A DNA stretch of 64,000 bases from DATBVX01 sp963705495 (GTDB lineage: Bacteria; Pseudomonadota; Gammaproteobacteria; Steroidobacterales; Steroidobacteraceae). The position numbers were made by a program, and so were the translations under genes. Positions 41,200 to 49,756 of the stretch are shown one piece after another. Position 1 is the stretch's first letter. Each line of letters begins with the position of its first letter. The stretch spans positions 15,760 to 79,759 of the forward strand of contig CAVPJQ010000017.1 in assembly GCA_963705495.1 (NCBI GenBank), written 5' to 3'. A model generated the notes under the pieces. The model saw only the letters and a program-made list of their open reading frames with translations, did no database searches and was not told the DNA's origin.

Positions 41200-41561
41200 G
41201 CAAGCGTATCTTGATCATCGAGGACCAGGAGGACAACCGGAAGATCATGCACGATGTGCTGGCAGCCAGCGGCTTCAAGTCGCTCGAGGCGACTACCGGA
41301 GAGGAAGGCCTGGCGCTCGCCGAGCGCGAGAAACCCGATCTCATCCTGATGGACATTCAGCTTCCGGAGATGGACGGTTACGAGGTCACGCGCCGTATCA
41401 AGGGCAACCCCGCCTTGAATCACATCCCGATCATCGCGGTGACCTCCTACGCCCTGAGCGGAGACGACAAGAAGGCCTACGCGGCCGGCTGCGATGGCTA
41501 TCTGACCAAGCCCGTCAGCCCCAAGATGCTGCTGGCGAAGATCAAGGAATACCTGACCTAG
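41196..41561 (+). CDS. Single-domain response regulator
   Basis: A 121-residue REC domain from GTG 41196, seven bases after a perfect AGGAGG. The acidic pair lies in ILIIEDQEDN, the phospho-Asp in LILMDIQLPEMDGY, the conserved Thr/Ser in IAVTSYALSGD and the Lys in LTKPVSP. With no output domain it is likely a CheY/DivK-type relay. It lies between the sensor kinase and the REC-cyclase. Removing one base from the GGG at 41187-41189 would fuse it in frame to the kinase, making a hybrid kinase, so a separate start is likely but not certain. Confidence 0.85.
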   Translation: MSKRILIIEDQEDNRKIMHDVLAASGFKSLEATTGEEGLALAEREKPDLILMDIQLPEMDGYEVTRRIKGNPALNHIPIIAVTSYALSGDDKKAYAAGCDGYLTKPVSPKMLLAKIKEYLT

Positions 41562-41572
41562 GCTCCTGGTCC

Positions 41573-42752
41573 ATGCGTACTCCCCCGCGCATCCTCGTCG
41601 TCGACGACGTTCCGGCGAACGTGGATATCCTGCGGATGCGGCTCGCTGCCCACGGCTACGAGATCGTGACCGCGAGCGGCGGCGCGGAAGCGCTGGTCAC
41701 TGTGCGCGAGCAGCAGCCCGATCTCATCCTGCTCGACGTGATGATGCCGGGACTCGATGGCATCGAGGTCTGCCGCCGATTGCGTGCCGACTCCACCATC
41801 CCGTTCATCCCGATCGTGCTGCTGACGGCAAAGGCGGAGCCGCGAGACCTGGTCACGGCGCTCGAGGCGGGTGGCGATGAGTATCTGACCAAGCCCGTCG
41901 ATACACCGGCGCTCGTGGCGCGCGTCAAGTCGATGCTGCGGATCAAGGCGCTGCAGGATACGGTCCGGGAGCAGGCCGAACAGCTCCAGGCGTCGAATCG
42001 AACCCTTGAAGAGCGAGTCGCCGCCCAGGTTTCCGCACTGGAGAAGCTCGGACGACTCAAGCGCTTCTTCTCGCCCCAGCTCGCAAAAATGATCGTGGAA
42101 GGAGGCGCTGAGGATCCGCTCAAGAGCCATCGGCGCGAAGTCACTGTCGTGTTTCTCGACCTGCGCGGCTTCACCGCCTTTGCGGAGACCGCAGAGCCCG
42201 AGGAAGTCATGGGTGTGCTGCGCGAGTATCACGGCGAGATGGGTCGCGTGATTCTCGCTCACGAAGGCACGCTGGAGCGCTTCGCGGGGGATGGGATGAT
42301 GGTGTTCTTCAACGATCCGGTGCCGGTGCCCGATCCGGCTGCGCGCGCGGTACGGATGGCGCTGACGATGCACGAGAAGCTGACGCCGCTCGCCGTGACG
42401 TGGCGCAAGCGCGGCTTCGATCTGCAGTTCAGCGCCGGAATCGCCCAGGGGTACGCCACCATCGGTGCGATCGGATTCGAGGGACGGTGGGATTACGGCG
42501 CGATCGGCACGGTCACGAATCTCGCCGCGCGCCTCTGTGGTGAGGCGAAGCCCGGGCCAGACACTGATCTCACAGCGAGTGCTCGCCTCGGTCGAGGACC
42601 TTGTCGAGGTCGAGCCCGTGGGTGAGCTTCAGCTCAAGGGCTTCCTCAAGCCGGTGCCCGCCTACAACGTCGATCCGCGCTTCCGCGGTCCGGTGCCGAC
42701 TCAGAATGTCGCCACCACCAGCACCCCGGGGCCGGGCGCCGTCGTGATGTAG
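41573..42752 (+). pseudogene. REC-domain class III adenylate/guanylate cyclase, frame broken near the C-terminus
   Basis: ATG 41573 starts a receiver domain (ILVVDDVPAN, LILLDVMMPGLDG, LTAKAEP, LTKPVDTP), followed by a coiled-coil linker and a class III nucleotide cyclase domain (VTVVFLDLRGFTAF, FAGDGMMVFFND, GYATIGAIGF). Near 42551-42557 the frame shifts. The true end QTLISQRVLASVEDLVEVE...LKGFLKPVPAYNV continues one frame later to a TAG at 42750-42752. Restoring one base gives about 392 residues. It links phosphorelay input from the upstream kinase to cyclic nucleotide output; the Crp/Fnr regulator at 46284-46973 could be a reader, which is speculative. Its 3' end overlaps the convergent PstS-like gene by 52 bases. 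Confidence 0.75.
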
Positions 42753-43144
42753 CTGCAGCGACCCGGTGCTCGCTTGACGTACGCGAGCGCCTCCGCATCG
42801 CTGCTGCTCACCGTCGGCGGGTTCACGCCGTCGCGAAATGATTTCTTCGTCCACGCCGTCAGGTATTTCGCGTAGTCCATTCCGAGGACTTTCTCCAGGA
42901 ATGTCGCTCGAGCGGCGCTGTTGTCGGCGGGCATCAGCCTGACTGAGCCCGCGAACTGTTTCTCGCCGAGAAAGACATCCCGCAGATCGGACGCCGAAAT
43001 GGCTACCGACGGATGGCAAATGACGTAGAGGCCTGCTGCGCGGCTCGCGACCGAAAAGCTCGCGAGCACCAGCGTAGCCAGGAGCGGCTGAACCGCCTGG
43101 CGCAGCAGGAACCGTGCGCGTTTTGGTCTAGAAGCGTATTGCAT
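42701..43144 (-). CDS. PstS-like periplasmic phosphate-binding domain protein
   Basis: A 147-residue exported protein (hydrophobic signal PLLATLVLASFSVASRAAG). The sequence VAISASDLRDVFLGEKQF..., DNSAARATFLEKVLGM and KSFRDGVNPPTVSSSDAEAL matches the short PBP-like domain related to PstS. It is much shorter than true PstS. Such genes commonly sit next to a porin and a two-component/cyclase module, as here. It probably senses or binds phosphate or another oxyanion in the periplasm. Its start overlaps the end of the porin gene by about 17 bases. Confidence 0.75.
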   Translation of the reverse strand: MQYASRPKRARFLLRQAVQPLLATLVLASFSVASRAAGLYVICHPSVAISASDLRDVFLGEKQFAGSVRLMPADNSAARATFLEKVLGMDYAKYLTAWTKKSFRDGVNPPTVSSSDAEALAYVKRAPGRCSYITTAPGPGVLVVATF

Positions 43145-44515
43145 ATTGCATCAGAGCCTCTTCGTACTCTTCGTTGGTGCGGTCGGTCGTCATGCGTTTG
43201 CGCGATCTCGAGCTTCAGCGCCGATGACCAGTCGAGGTCATAGCGCAGGCCGAGCGCCGTGCGGTAGTAGGAGCCGCCGGAACGCTGCGCGCGGAAGTAG
43301 TTGTCCGTCTGGTCGAAGTCCGCGTTCTCGTAGCGGGCGTACGGAATCCATGCACCCGCCCGGTAGGCGATCTGCACGTAGCCCATGTCGCTCTGATGGT
43401 TGCCCGTGGATCCCGAAAGGTCGTCGTTGTCGAAGTGGTAGTACTCCGCCATGTTCTCCCAGCGATCGGTGTCATAGACGACGTACGCGCCGTAGTTGTT
43501 TACGCGCGTGAGGTTACGGGGAGTCAGATCGTCCTCGATCTTGGTCGTGAAGGCGCTCACGCCCACTCTGAATCCATCGAGGGCCTGCGGCAGGAACCCG
43601 AGGTTACCGCCGTAGATCGCATCGCCGTGCGGGCTGCCGACATTGTTGGTGTCGATCACGCCCGCGACGATTCGCTGCGCGTTGCCGACATAAAGATCGT
43701 AGGTGAGCCTTCCCACGTCCATCCGGTTGGCGCCCGCGAGCCACAGGCCCACCGTGTGCGCCGGCAGAACGCCGCCGCTCGCCTCGAACTCGACCAGCTT
43801 CGGCCGCCGCAGTGAAGTGGAAATCTGCTGCCCGTGGTGGAAGGCGGTGTTGTAGTAACCGTAGGGAGTATGGAAGCGACCCAGCCACAGCGTCGTCGCA
43901 TCCGCGAGCTGATAGCCGAGCTGTATTCGCTCCAGGGCGGTGACCAGCGCACCGGTGGTGCTCATCTTGAAGTTGAGCTCGAAGAGCGACCGAGTGCGCT
44001 CGCCGAGCTCCGGCGTGAGATAGAAGTCGAGCGATCCGACGTCGGCGCCATGCAGGTCGGGATTGTTGGGGCTGCGCGTGCCGGCGCCGACATCCGCGAA
44101 CCCATGCAGCGGCAGGCCCAGATCGTCGTGGCGCGCCGCATTGGCTGCCGTGATCTCGGCAACCTCACTCTCGAGGGACGCGAGCCGCTCATCCGCAGCA
44201 CCGGAAGCGGGCGTCGCGGGTGCGCGGCCGTCGCTGGCGGGCAGCGGTCGCAGGCGCGCCAGCAGTTGCGGGCGCGGTGCTCGGCGCTGCGCCCGGCTGA
44301 ACCGCATCCATCCGCGACTCGAGCTCGCGAACTCGCGCGGTGAGCTGATCGATCGCCTTCAGACTCTGCTCGAGTTGACTCTGAAGCTGAGCGACCTGGT
44401 CCGCATCTGCTGCGGCGTGCGCAGTGCGAAACGGAGCACAGGCCATGGCGATGACCGCCATACAGCACAGTGATCTTGCAGTGGAATTTAGACTAGGCAT
44501 GACCGTTTCCTTCAT
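43128..44515 (-). pseudogene. Porin of the phosphate-selective OprO/OprP-like type, frame broken twice
   Basis: The N-terminus (from ATG 44515) has a signal peptide ending TAHA and a coiled coil (VAQLQSQLEQSLKAIDQLTA). Around 44230-44290 the frame slips by one base, and the barrel continues: SLDFYLTPELGERTRSLFELN, LWLGRFHTPYGYYNTAFHHG, WENMAEYYHFDND. Near 43185 it slips again; the true ending TDRTNEEYEEALMQYAIRF, with the terminal Phe of outer-membrane barrels, stops at 43128. Both slips are repaired by removing one base. Order and overlap with the PstS-like gene suggest coordinated expression. The substrate is likely an anion, inferred from neighbours. Confidence 0.7.
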
Positions 44516-45153
44516 TTCTCGCTTTGTCTCACCTGTGTGTCCGCAGAGCTGAGACGCTCGGGCGGCGCGTCCAGCAACTGCTTGGTTTCTGATCCGTATT
44601 CTGCAGCGAGCTTTCCGTGCTCATCGACGACGACGATGCGATATTCGTGCATCACGTGCCGGTCGTACTTCCAGAACGGAAATCCGAGCCGGTGAGCGAG
44701 CTGCTCAGTGCTCGTGGGCGTGCCGGTCAGGAAGTGCCAGTTGTCGCGGAGCAATCCGCGACTGCGTCGATATTGGTGCCAGGCCTCGGGATCATCGACC
44801 GTAGGGTCGTACCCGATGATCACAAATTCGGCGGGCTGTCCGCTGTCATCGGTCTCGCTCTGCAACTCCTGCAGGTGCGCCATGGTCATCGGGCAGACGC
44901 GTCGACAGGTGGCGTATGCCATCGTGAAGTAGATCCGCCGGCCGCGAAACTCGGCGAGATTGATGTCGCGCCCTTGATCGTCGAGCCAGCGTTGCGGCAA
45001 TTGGTCGAGCAGTGACCTGCGCGGGGCGTCGCGTCGGGAAAACAGGGTCCTGCGATAGCAGCGGGCACCAGAGCAGCAAGCAACGTCAGCGTCTGCGCGC
45101 ACGACTGCGTCAGGCCGCAGCAGCAGGCCGGGACGAGCACGATGATGGAACAC
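44512..45153 (-). CDS. SCO1/SenC-like protein with a disturbed N-terminus
   Basis: The thioredoxin-fold core is clear: LPQRWLDDQGRDINLAEFRG, ATCRRVCPM with the two Cys, IIGYDPTVDDPEAW, FPFWKYDRHVMHEYRIVVVD with the His ligand. The 213-residue frame has no signal peptide, yet a good one (TLTLLAALVPAAIAG) is encoded one frame away at about 45045-45140. This implies either two extra bases or one missing base between 45015 and 45055. Its stop overlaps the porin start (ATGA). Function as for other Sco proteins: copper delivery or thiol chemistry. Compare the intact homologue at 3539-4225. Confidence 0.72.
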   Translation of the reverse strand: MFHHRARPGLLLRPDAVVRADADVACCSGARCYRRTLFSRRDAPRRSLLDQLPQRWLDDQGRDINLAEFRGRRIYFTMAYATCRRVCPMTMAHLQELQSETDDSGQPAEFVIIGYDPTVDDPEAWHQYRRSRGLLRDNWHFLTGTPTSTEQLAHRLGFPFWKYDRHVMHEYRIVVVDEHGKLAAEYGSETKQLLDAPPERLSSADTQVRQSEK

Positions 45154-45438
45154 TCGACATCACGGGGATGTCGACGCAGGTCGTGAAACGCGCATGGTGC
45201 ATTGGTGTTGAAGGGAGCGCGGCGCTATTCAGCGGCGGAGTAACCCGGCGCTGTCAAGGATCGGGTATCGAGCGCACGCCAGGCGCGGTTCGATCCGGCA
45301 CAGGCGACCTTCAGTTGTGTCAAGCCCCTGACAGATGACTGTGACGATGACGCGCACGATAGCCCCGCAGCTGGCAGAAACCAGCCGGCTGGCAGAGAAG
45401 TCAGGTACAGGCGACTAAATAACTTCAGGAGTACGAAC

Positions 45439-45631
45439 ATGAGTAACTTTACTTCTTCGGGGTTCAGATCAACGGTGAGTGCAGCGGCGGCTTTGACGGT
45501 TACCGCGCTGATGGCGTGGAGCATCCACGTCTATGCCGGGTACGTCCAGCAGGAGCTCCAATCCTTCGTTGTCCATAGCTCAGATCGAATCTGCCCACGA
45601 GACGTCCGATTTCGATACGCGAAACGGTTGA
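45439..45631 (+). pseudogene. Small single-pass membrane protein, tandem copy 1 (one frame break)
   Basis: An AGGAG site seven bases before the ATG starts MSNFTSSGFRSTVSAAAALT with a membrane segment (LTVTALMAWSIHVYAGYV). At about 45570-45576 one extra base (GTTGTCCATAGC) diverts the frame. Without it the protein would end IAQIESAHETSDFDTRNG at TGA 45629-45631, matching the end of copy 2 (TSNRDSRKG). The intact length would be about 64 residues. No function is known. Confidence 0.55.
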
Positions 45632-45956
45632 TATCATGTTTTGGCAAGGACTCGGCGGCGCTGGCGTCTCAGCTTGACCCGCAATCGCTGAGACGCCACG
45701 CGCCACCTGCCGAGGCAGACCGTAGCTCGGCGCTAACCCCCACCGCTTGACCGCACTGCTCGCCCGGCAACTCAGTCGGGCGGGGGCCCCTTCCATCCAC
45801 TGGCGACGCGTCGTACGAGGCGTCGATCTTCGATTGTTGTGTCAAGCCCCTGACAGATAACCGCGGCGATGGCGCGCACGATGGCCCCGCAGGTGGGAGA
45901 AACCGGCCAGTTGGCACAGAAGGTAGAGGGTAACCAGGCAATTTGAGGAGACGAAC

Positions 45957-46148
45957 ATGAGTGGCATTACTTCTTCGAATCCCAGGACATCGGTGAGCAT
46001 AAGGGCGGCGGTGACGATCACAGCGCTGATTACATGGGGCTTCAGCGCGTATGTCGGCTGTCTCCATGCGAACTCGAGCCCCTCGGTGCAGACGGAGCAG
46101 ACTGAGTTCGGCACGGCGACATCCAATCGCGACTCGCGCAAGGGTTAA
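45957..46148 (+). CDS. Small single-pass membrane protein, tandem copy 2
   Basis: A 63-residue protein with a strong GAGGAG site six bases before the ATG. It starts MSGITSSNPRTSVSIRAAVT, has one membrane helix (VTITALITWGFSAYVG), and a polar Thr/Ser/Glu-rich tail ending SNRDSRKG. It is homologous to copy 1 in leader, start, helix and tail. The positive-outside or -inside topology cannot be settled. It may be a membrane-acting peptide (stress peptide or toxin-like) but nothing proves it. Confidence 0.6.
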   Translation: MSGITSSNPRTSVSIRAAVTITALITWGFSAYVGCLHANSSPSVQTEQTEFGTATSNRDSRKG

Positions 46149-46283
46149 CACCATGTTGTGGCAAGCAGGACTCGGCGGCCTGGCGTACTAGGAATCACCC
46201 CCTGCGATTCCCATAGGCGCCACGCCGCACGTGTCGGCCGAGGCACCCCCGCAGACCCCCCCTGACAGATACCCGCCGTAGCA

Positions 46284-46973
46284 TCAGTTCTTCTGCGTCG
46301 CACCTTTGAGCGCGGCTTGATCGAGCACCGTAACCGACCCGCGCCCGATATCGACCCAACCCCGCCCCTTCCAACCCTGCAGGTACTGGTTCACGACCTG
46401 CCGTGAAACGCCCAGAAAGTTGGCGAGCTCTTCCTGGGAGATCCGCAACGTCACGCCCTTGCCCTTCTGTTGGCCGTGCATCTGGCCAAGGCTCAGCAGA
46501 CGCTTCGCCAAGCGCGCTGGCGCATCGAGCAGCGCGGCGTCCTCCACCAGGCCGCTGGTCCAGCGCAAACGCTCACCGCACAGGCGTAACAACTCGAGCG
46601 CGACCCGTGGTTCACGCTCGAGCAAGGCGAGGAAATGCTCGCGCCGGATTGAAACCAGCTCCGAGTCAGCCGTCGCCGTAGCCGAGGCAGTCCTGGTCCC
46701 GCCATCGAGGAGCGCGATCTCGCCGAAGGTGTCCCCCGGCTCCATGATATTGAGGAAGATCTCGCGGCCATCCGCCGCGCCCGCACTGATCCGAATCTTG
46801 CCGGCAATCACCGCATACAAGGCATCCCCGGCATCACCCTGGCTGAAGACGACCTCACCGCTTCGGTAGGCCCGCCGCACCGCCAGCTCCGAGATGCGTT
46901 CGAGCGCCGGGGCCGAAAGGCCGCGGAACAAGGGGCTCCTTTGGAGCATAATTTTCCCGGCAAGCGTGGTCAT
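46284..46973 (-). CDS. Crp/Fnr-family transcription regulator
   Basis: A 229-residue protein. The N-terminal cyclic-nucleotide-binding fold shows VVFSQGDAGDALYAVIAGKI, PGDTFGEIALLDGGTRTASA (with the phosphate-binding cassette G-E-I-A-L...RTA, near canonical for cAMP or a relative). A C-terminal winged helix holds SQEELANFLGVSRQVVNQYL. No Cys cluster for an Fe-S centre is seen, so it is not an FNR oxygen sensor. It is divergent from the phosphatase-kinase gene, with 89 bases between starts, and could control it. The nearby REC-cyclase could supply a ligand; that link is inference. Confidence 0.9.
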   Translation of the reverse strand: MTTLAGKIMLQRSPLFRGLSAPALERISELAVRRAYRSGEVVFSQGDAGDALYAVIAGKIRISAGAADGREIFLNIMEPGDTFGEIALLDGGTRTASATATADSELVSIRREHFLALLEREPRVALELLRLCGERLRWTSGLVEDAALLDAPARLAKRLLSLGQMHGQQKGKGVTLRISQEELANFLGVSRQVVNQYLQGWKGRGWVDIGRGSVTVLDQAALKGATQKN

Positions 46974-47062
46974 GCGACCTCTTGGTATCGTGCGAGGATC
47001 GAGAATGCGTGATGATACCCCTCATGCAGCGACTTGAAGCGAGGCTCCAGCGGGGGCGCGAC

Positions 47063-48925
47063 ATGAACAGCGTGCGCTGGGTGCTGGCCGTCACCCTCTC
47101 CTTGCTGCTCTTCGGCGCGCCAGCCCACGGCGACTCGGAATATCGATTCACCGACGCGCATCGCGTGGTCGTATTCCCCGACGTGCACGGCGCCTATGCC
47201 GAGCTGCTTTCGGTGCTGAGCGATACCGGAATCATCGACGACGCGCAGCACTGGCGAGGCGGTGAGTCTCACCTCGTGAGCCTGGGCGATCTGATCGATC
47301 GCGGCCCGGGCTCACGCCAGGTCCTCGATCTGCTGATGCGCCTGGAACCGGAGGCGCAGAAAGCCGGGGGCGCGGTGCACGTGCTCCTGGGCAATCACGA
47401 AGTCATGAATCTGGTCGGCGATCTGCGCTACGTGCCCCCGGCCGAGTTCACTTCCTTCGCGGGGCCGGAAGATACGAAGTTGCGCGAGGAAGCCTGGCAA
47501 GGAGTTCTCGCGCAGGAACCGGCTGCGGCGCGGGCCGAATTCGATACGGCGTTTCCACCTGGGTTCTTCGCGCGCCGCCAGGCTTTTTCGCCTCAAGGCC
47601 AGTACGGCCGCTGGCTGCTCGGTAAGCCCTTCCTGATCACGGTCAATGACACGGCGTTCGTGCACGGCGGGCTCCCCGAAATGGTTGCGCGGCTCGGCCT
47701 CGAAGCGACCAACCAGACCCTGCATGCGCAGCTCACGGACTATTTGCAGAAGGTGCAGACGTTCGAGACGGAAGCGCATCTTGCCCGGCCGGTGGGCTTC
47801 AACGAGCTACCGCAAGCGCTCGCCGCCGCAGGTGCTGAAGAGCCTTCGAAGACCGTGCTCACCCTGCAGGACACCGAGGTCTTCACACCGCAAGGCCCCA
47901 CCTGGTATCGCGGTCAAGCCCTCTGCTATCCGTACACAGAGGCGGAAAATCTGGATCGCGCCCTGGCGAAACTCGGCGTTGCTCGGGTCGTGGCCGGGCA
48001 CACGCCGTCGCAGGATGGCAGGGTACTGAGCCGATTCGACGGCCGCGTCGTCCTGCTCGACACCGGGATGCTGCAGTCGGAATACAAGGGCCATCCTGCG
48101 GCATATGTCTTCGAGAATGGCCGCTGGGCGGTTGCCTATGCCGATGGTCCCGGGCAGCGAGCGCAGCCCGAAGTACTCACCCGCGCCGTCGGCCCGCGCC
48201 CCGCGGGGATCGACGATGATGCACTCGAGTCCTTTCTCGAGCAGGCCGAGATCGTCGGCATCGAGGACCTCGACACCGGCATCACCAAGCCGCAGCGCGT
48301 CACCTTGCGCAAGGATGGCGTGGAGCTGCGCGCCGTTTTCAAGCAGCTCTCCACCGACTTCGGCATTCAGGATCGCGTCAAGGCTTTGAACGAGTCCGAT
48401 CGGTTCGAATACGAGCTGGCGGCCTACAAGGTCGACCGGCTGATCGGTCTCGACATGGTGCCGGTGACTGTGCTTAGGACCGTCAAGGGACACCCGGGGG
48501 CCCTGCAGTTCTGGATCAACGATGCGATCAACGTGCGCCAGATGCTGGAACGGAAGCTGCAGCCCGCTGGCTGGTGCGACGTCAGGCCGCAATACAACCT
48601 GATGAACGTCTTCGACATCCTGATCCACAACACGGACCGCACGCAGGAGAACGCGCTCTTTACGAAGGACTGGACGCTGGTGCTGATCGACCACACCCGC
48701 GCATTCCCCGCCTTGGTGAAGAATCCGACGCTACTGTATAAGGGCCAGCCCGTGGTGCCGCCAGCACTGGCCGCACGGCTGGCAACTCTCAACGAGGAGG
48801 TGCTGACGAAGGCACTCACTCCTTATCTTCAGAAGCGTCAGATCACATCGCTCCTCAAGCGACGCGATCTACTGCTGAAAGACTACGCTGCTCCAAGCAC
48901 TGCCGGCGCCGGCACGACCCGTTGA
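47063..48925 (+). CDS. Exported metallophosphatase fused to a HipA/PI-kinase-like domain
   Basis: A 620-residue protein from ATG 47063 (GGGGG six bases upstream), with a signal peptide ending PAHG; the frame is open from 46982. Residues about 33-345 form a PPP-like metallophosphoesterase of the Shewanella-type group: PDVHG (Asp40, His42), GDLIDRG (Asp76, Asp79), GNHE (Asn111, His112), HGG (His201) and AGHT (His313). Residues about 395-600 look like an atypical kinase: AVFKQL (Lys427), YELAAY (Glu451), a catalytic-loop-like HNTDRTQEN (522-530, Asp525, Asn530) and LIDH (Asp543). This order matches HipA/PI4-kinase/Fam20-type folds. Both halves keep active-site residues, so opposing phosphate chemistry may be combined in one periplasmic protein. 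A PAP2 phosphatase gene follows. Confidence 0.8.
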   Translation: MNSVRWVLAVTLSLLLFGAPAHGDSEYRFTDAHRVVVFPDVHGAYAELLSVLSDTGIIDDAQHWRGGESHLVSLGDLIDRGPGSRQVLDLLMRLEPEAQKAGGAVHVLLGNHEVMNLVGDLRYVPPAEFTSFAGPEDTKLREEAWQGVLAQEPAAARAEFDTAFPPGFFARRQAFSPQGQYGRWLLGKPFLITVNDTAFVHGGLPEMVARLGLEATNQTLHAQLTDYLQKVQTFETEAHLARPVGFNELPQALAAAGAEEPSKTVLTLQDTEVFTPQGPTWYRGQALCYPYTEAENLDRALAKLGVARVVAGHTPSQDGRVLSRFDGRVVLLDTGMLQSEYKGHPAAYVFENGRWAVAYADGPGQRAQPEVLTRAVGPRPAGIDDDALESFLEQAEIVGIEDLDTGITKPQRVTLRKDGVELRAVFKQLSTDFGIQDRVKALNESDRFEYELAAYKVDRLIGLDMVPVTVLRTVKGHPGALQFWINDAINVRQMLERKLQPAGWCDVRPQYNLMNVFDILIHNTDRTQENALFTKDWTLVLIDHTRAFPALVKNPTLLYKGQPVVPPALAARLATLNEEVLTKALTPYLQKRQITSLLKRRDLLLKDYAAPSTAGAGTTR

Positions 48926-48948
48926 CTGTTCCGGTTCGAGATCCCGGC

Positions 48949-49756
48949 ATGCGCATGCGGCCACATTCGGTCTTGGGCCCTGCCGTGTGGGCGTTCCTGT
49001 TCGCGCTCTTGGCGACCGCCTCGGCGAGTGCCGGGGTTTACCTCGAAGAGCCAGACCCCGGACCTGGTACGGCTCCTTCCGCCACCACCGGCGGACGATT
49101 CGCCCGAGACGCGCCGTGAGCTCGACGAGCTGCTACAGATGCAGCGTGACCGCACCGCGCGGGACGTGGAGTACGCGCGTGCCAACATCCCAATCGGTGT
49201 CGAGCAATTCGCAGCAGCGCTCGGCGATGAGGCCGAGATCAGGAAGTCGCTGCCGAAGAGCGTCAAGTCTCTGTTCGACACAGCACGTGACGATGAGAAG
49301 AAACTCCTCAATGCGGCGAAGAGGTACTACGACCGGCCGCGGCCAGTCGCGCTCGATGCGCGCATTGAGCCGTGCCTCGAGCCGATCGTGAACATGGCCT
49401 ACCCGAGCGGTCATGCGACGTGGGTGTTCATGGCAGCCGTCCTGCTCGCCGACATGGTTCCGGAGCGGCGTGCCGCGATCTGGGCGCGAGCCGAGGACTT
49501 TGCCCGCCAGCGCATAGTGGGCGGCGTGCACTACCGCAGCGATATCGACGCCGGCCGTATCGCGGGACCGGCGATCGCCTCGTTCATGCTGGCCAGCCCG
49601 AAGTACCGCGCGGATGCCGCGGTTGCTGCTGCGGATCTGCGCAGCGCTCTCAAGCTCCCACTTTTGCACCAGGCACCCAAGGCCGCATCAACCGGGGCGT
49701 TTCCATCGCCACATCATGAGGTCGCAGCGGATCTCGCGGTGCCGTTGGCGAGATGA
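48949..49756 (+). pseudogene. PAP2-type acid phosphatase, signal peptide and body in different frames
   Basis: ATG 48949 starts a clear signal peptide (AVWAFLFALLATASASAG) that runs to YLEEP. From about 49050-49065 the body continues one frame later: PDLVRLLPPPPADDSPETRR, then the three phosphatase motifs KRYYDRPRP, YPSGHAT and RIVGGVHYRSDIDAG. Removing one base gives a class A non-specific acid phosphatase-like periplasmic enzyme of about 268 residues. Without repair, only an unexported body starting near 49028 would be made. It directly follows the phosphatase-kinase fusion, and its 3' end overlaps the convergent metal-permease gene by 43 bases. Confidence 0.75.

Larger units (their letters stand above)
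45314..46257. repeat. Tandem duplication of a small-gene unit, about 520 and 420 bases
   Basis: Unit 1 starts at 45314 and unit 2 at 45836, both with GTTGTGTCAAGCCCCTGACAG. Similarity continues through a leader (GCGCACGAT-GCCCCGCAG), a ribosome site, a small membrane-protein gene and a downstream segment (ATGTTxTGGCAAG, GACTCGGCGG). A third copy of CCCCTGACAGAT at about 46259 marks the end. The copies are clearly diverged, so the duplication is not recent. Confidence 0.75.

Noticed and set aside
45225..46154. Minus-strand frames at 45225-45524 and 45842-46141 that resemble each other
   Set aside because: They are similar only because they are antisense to the tandem duplicated plus-strand genes, which have good ribosome sites.
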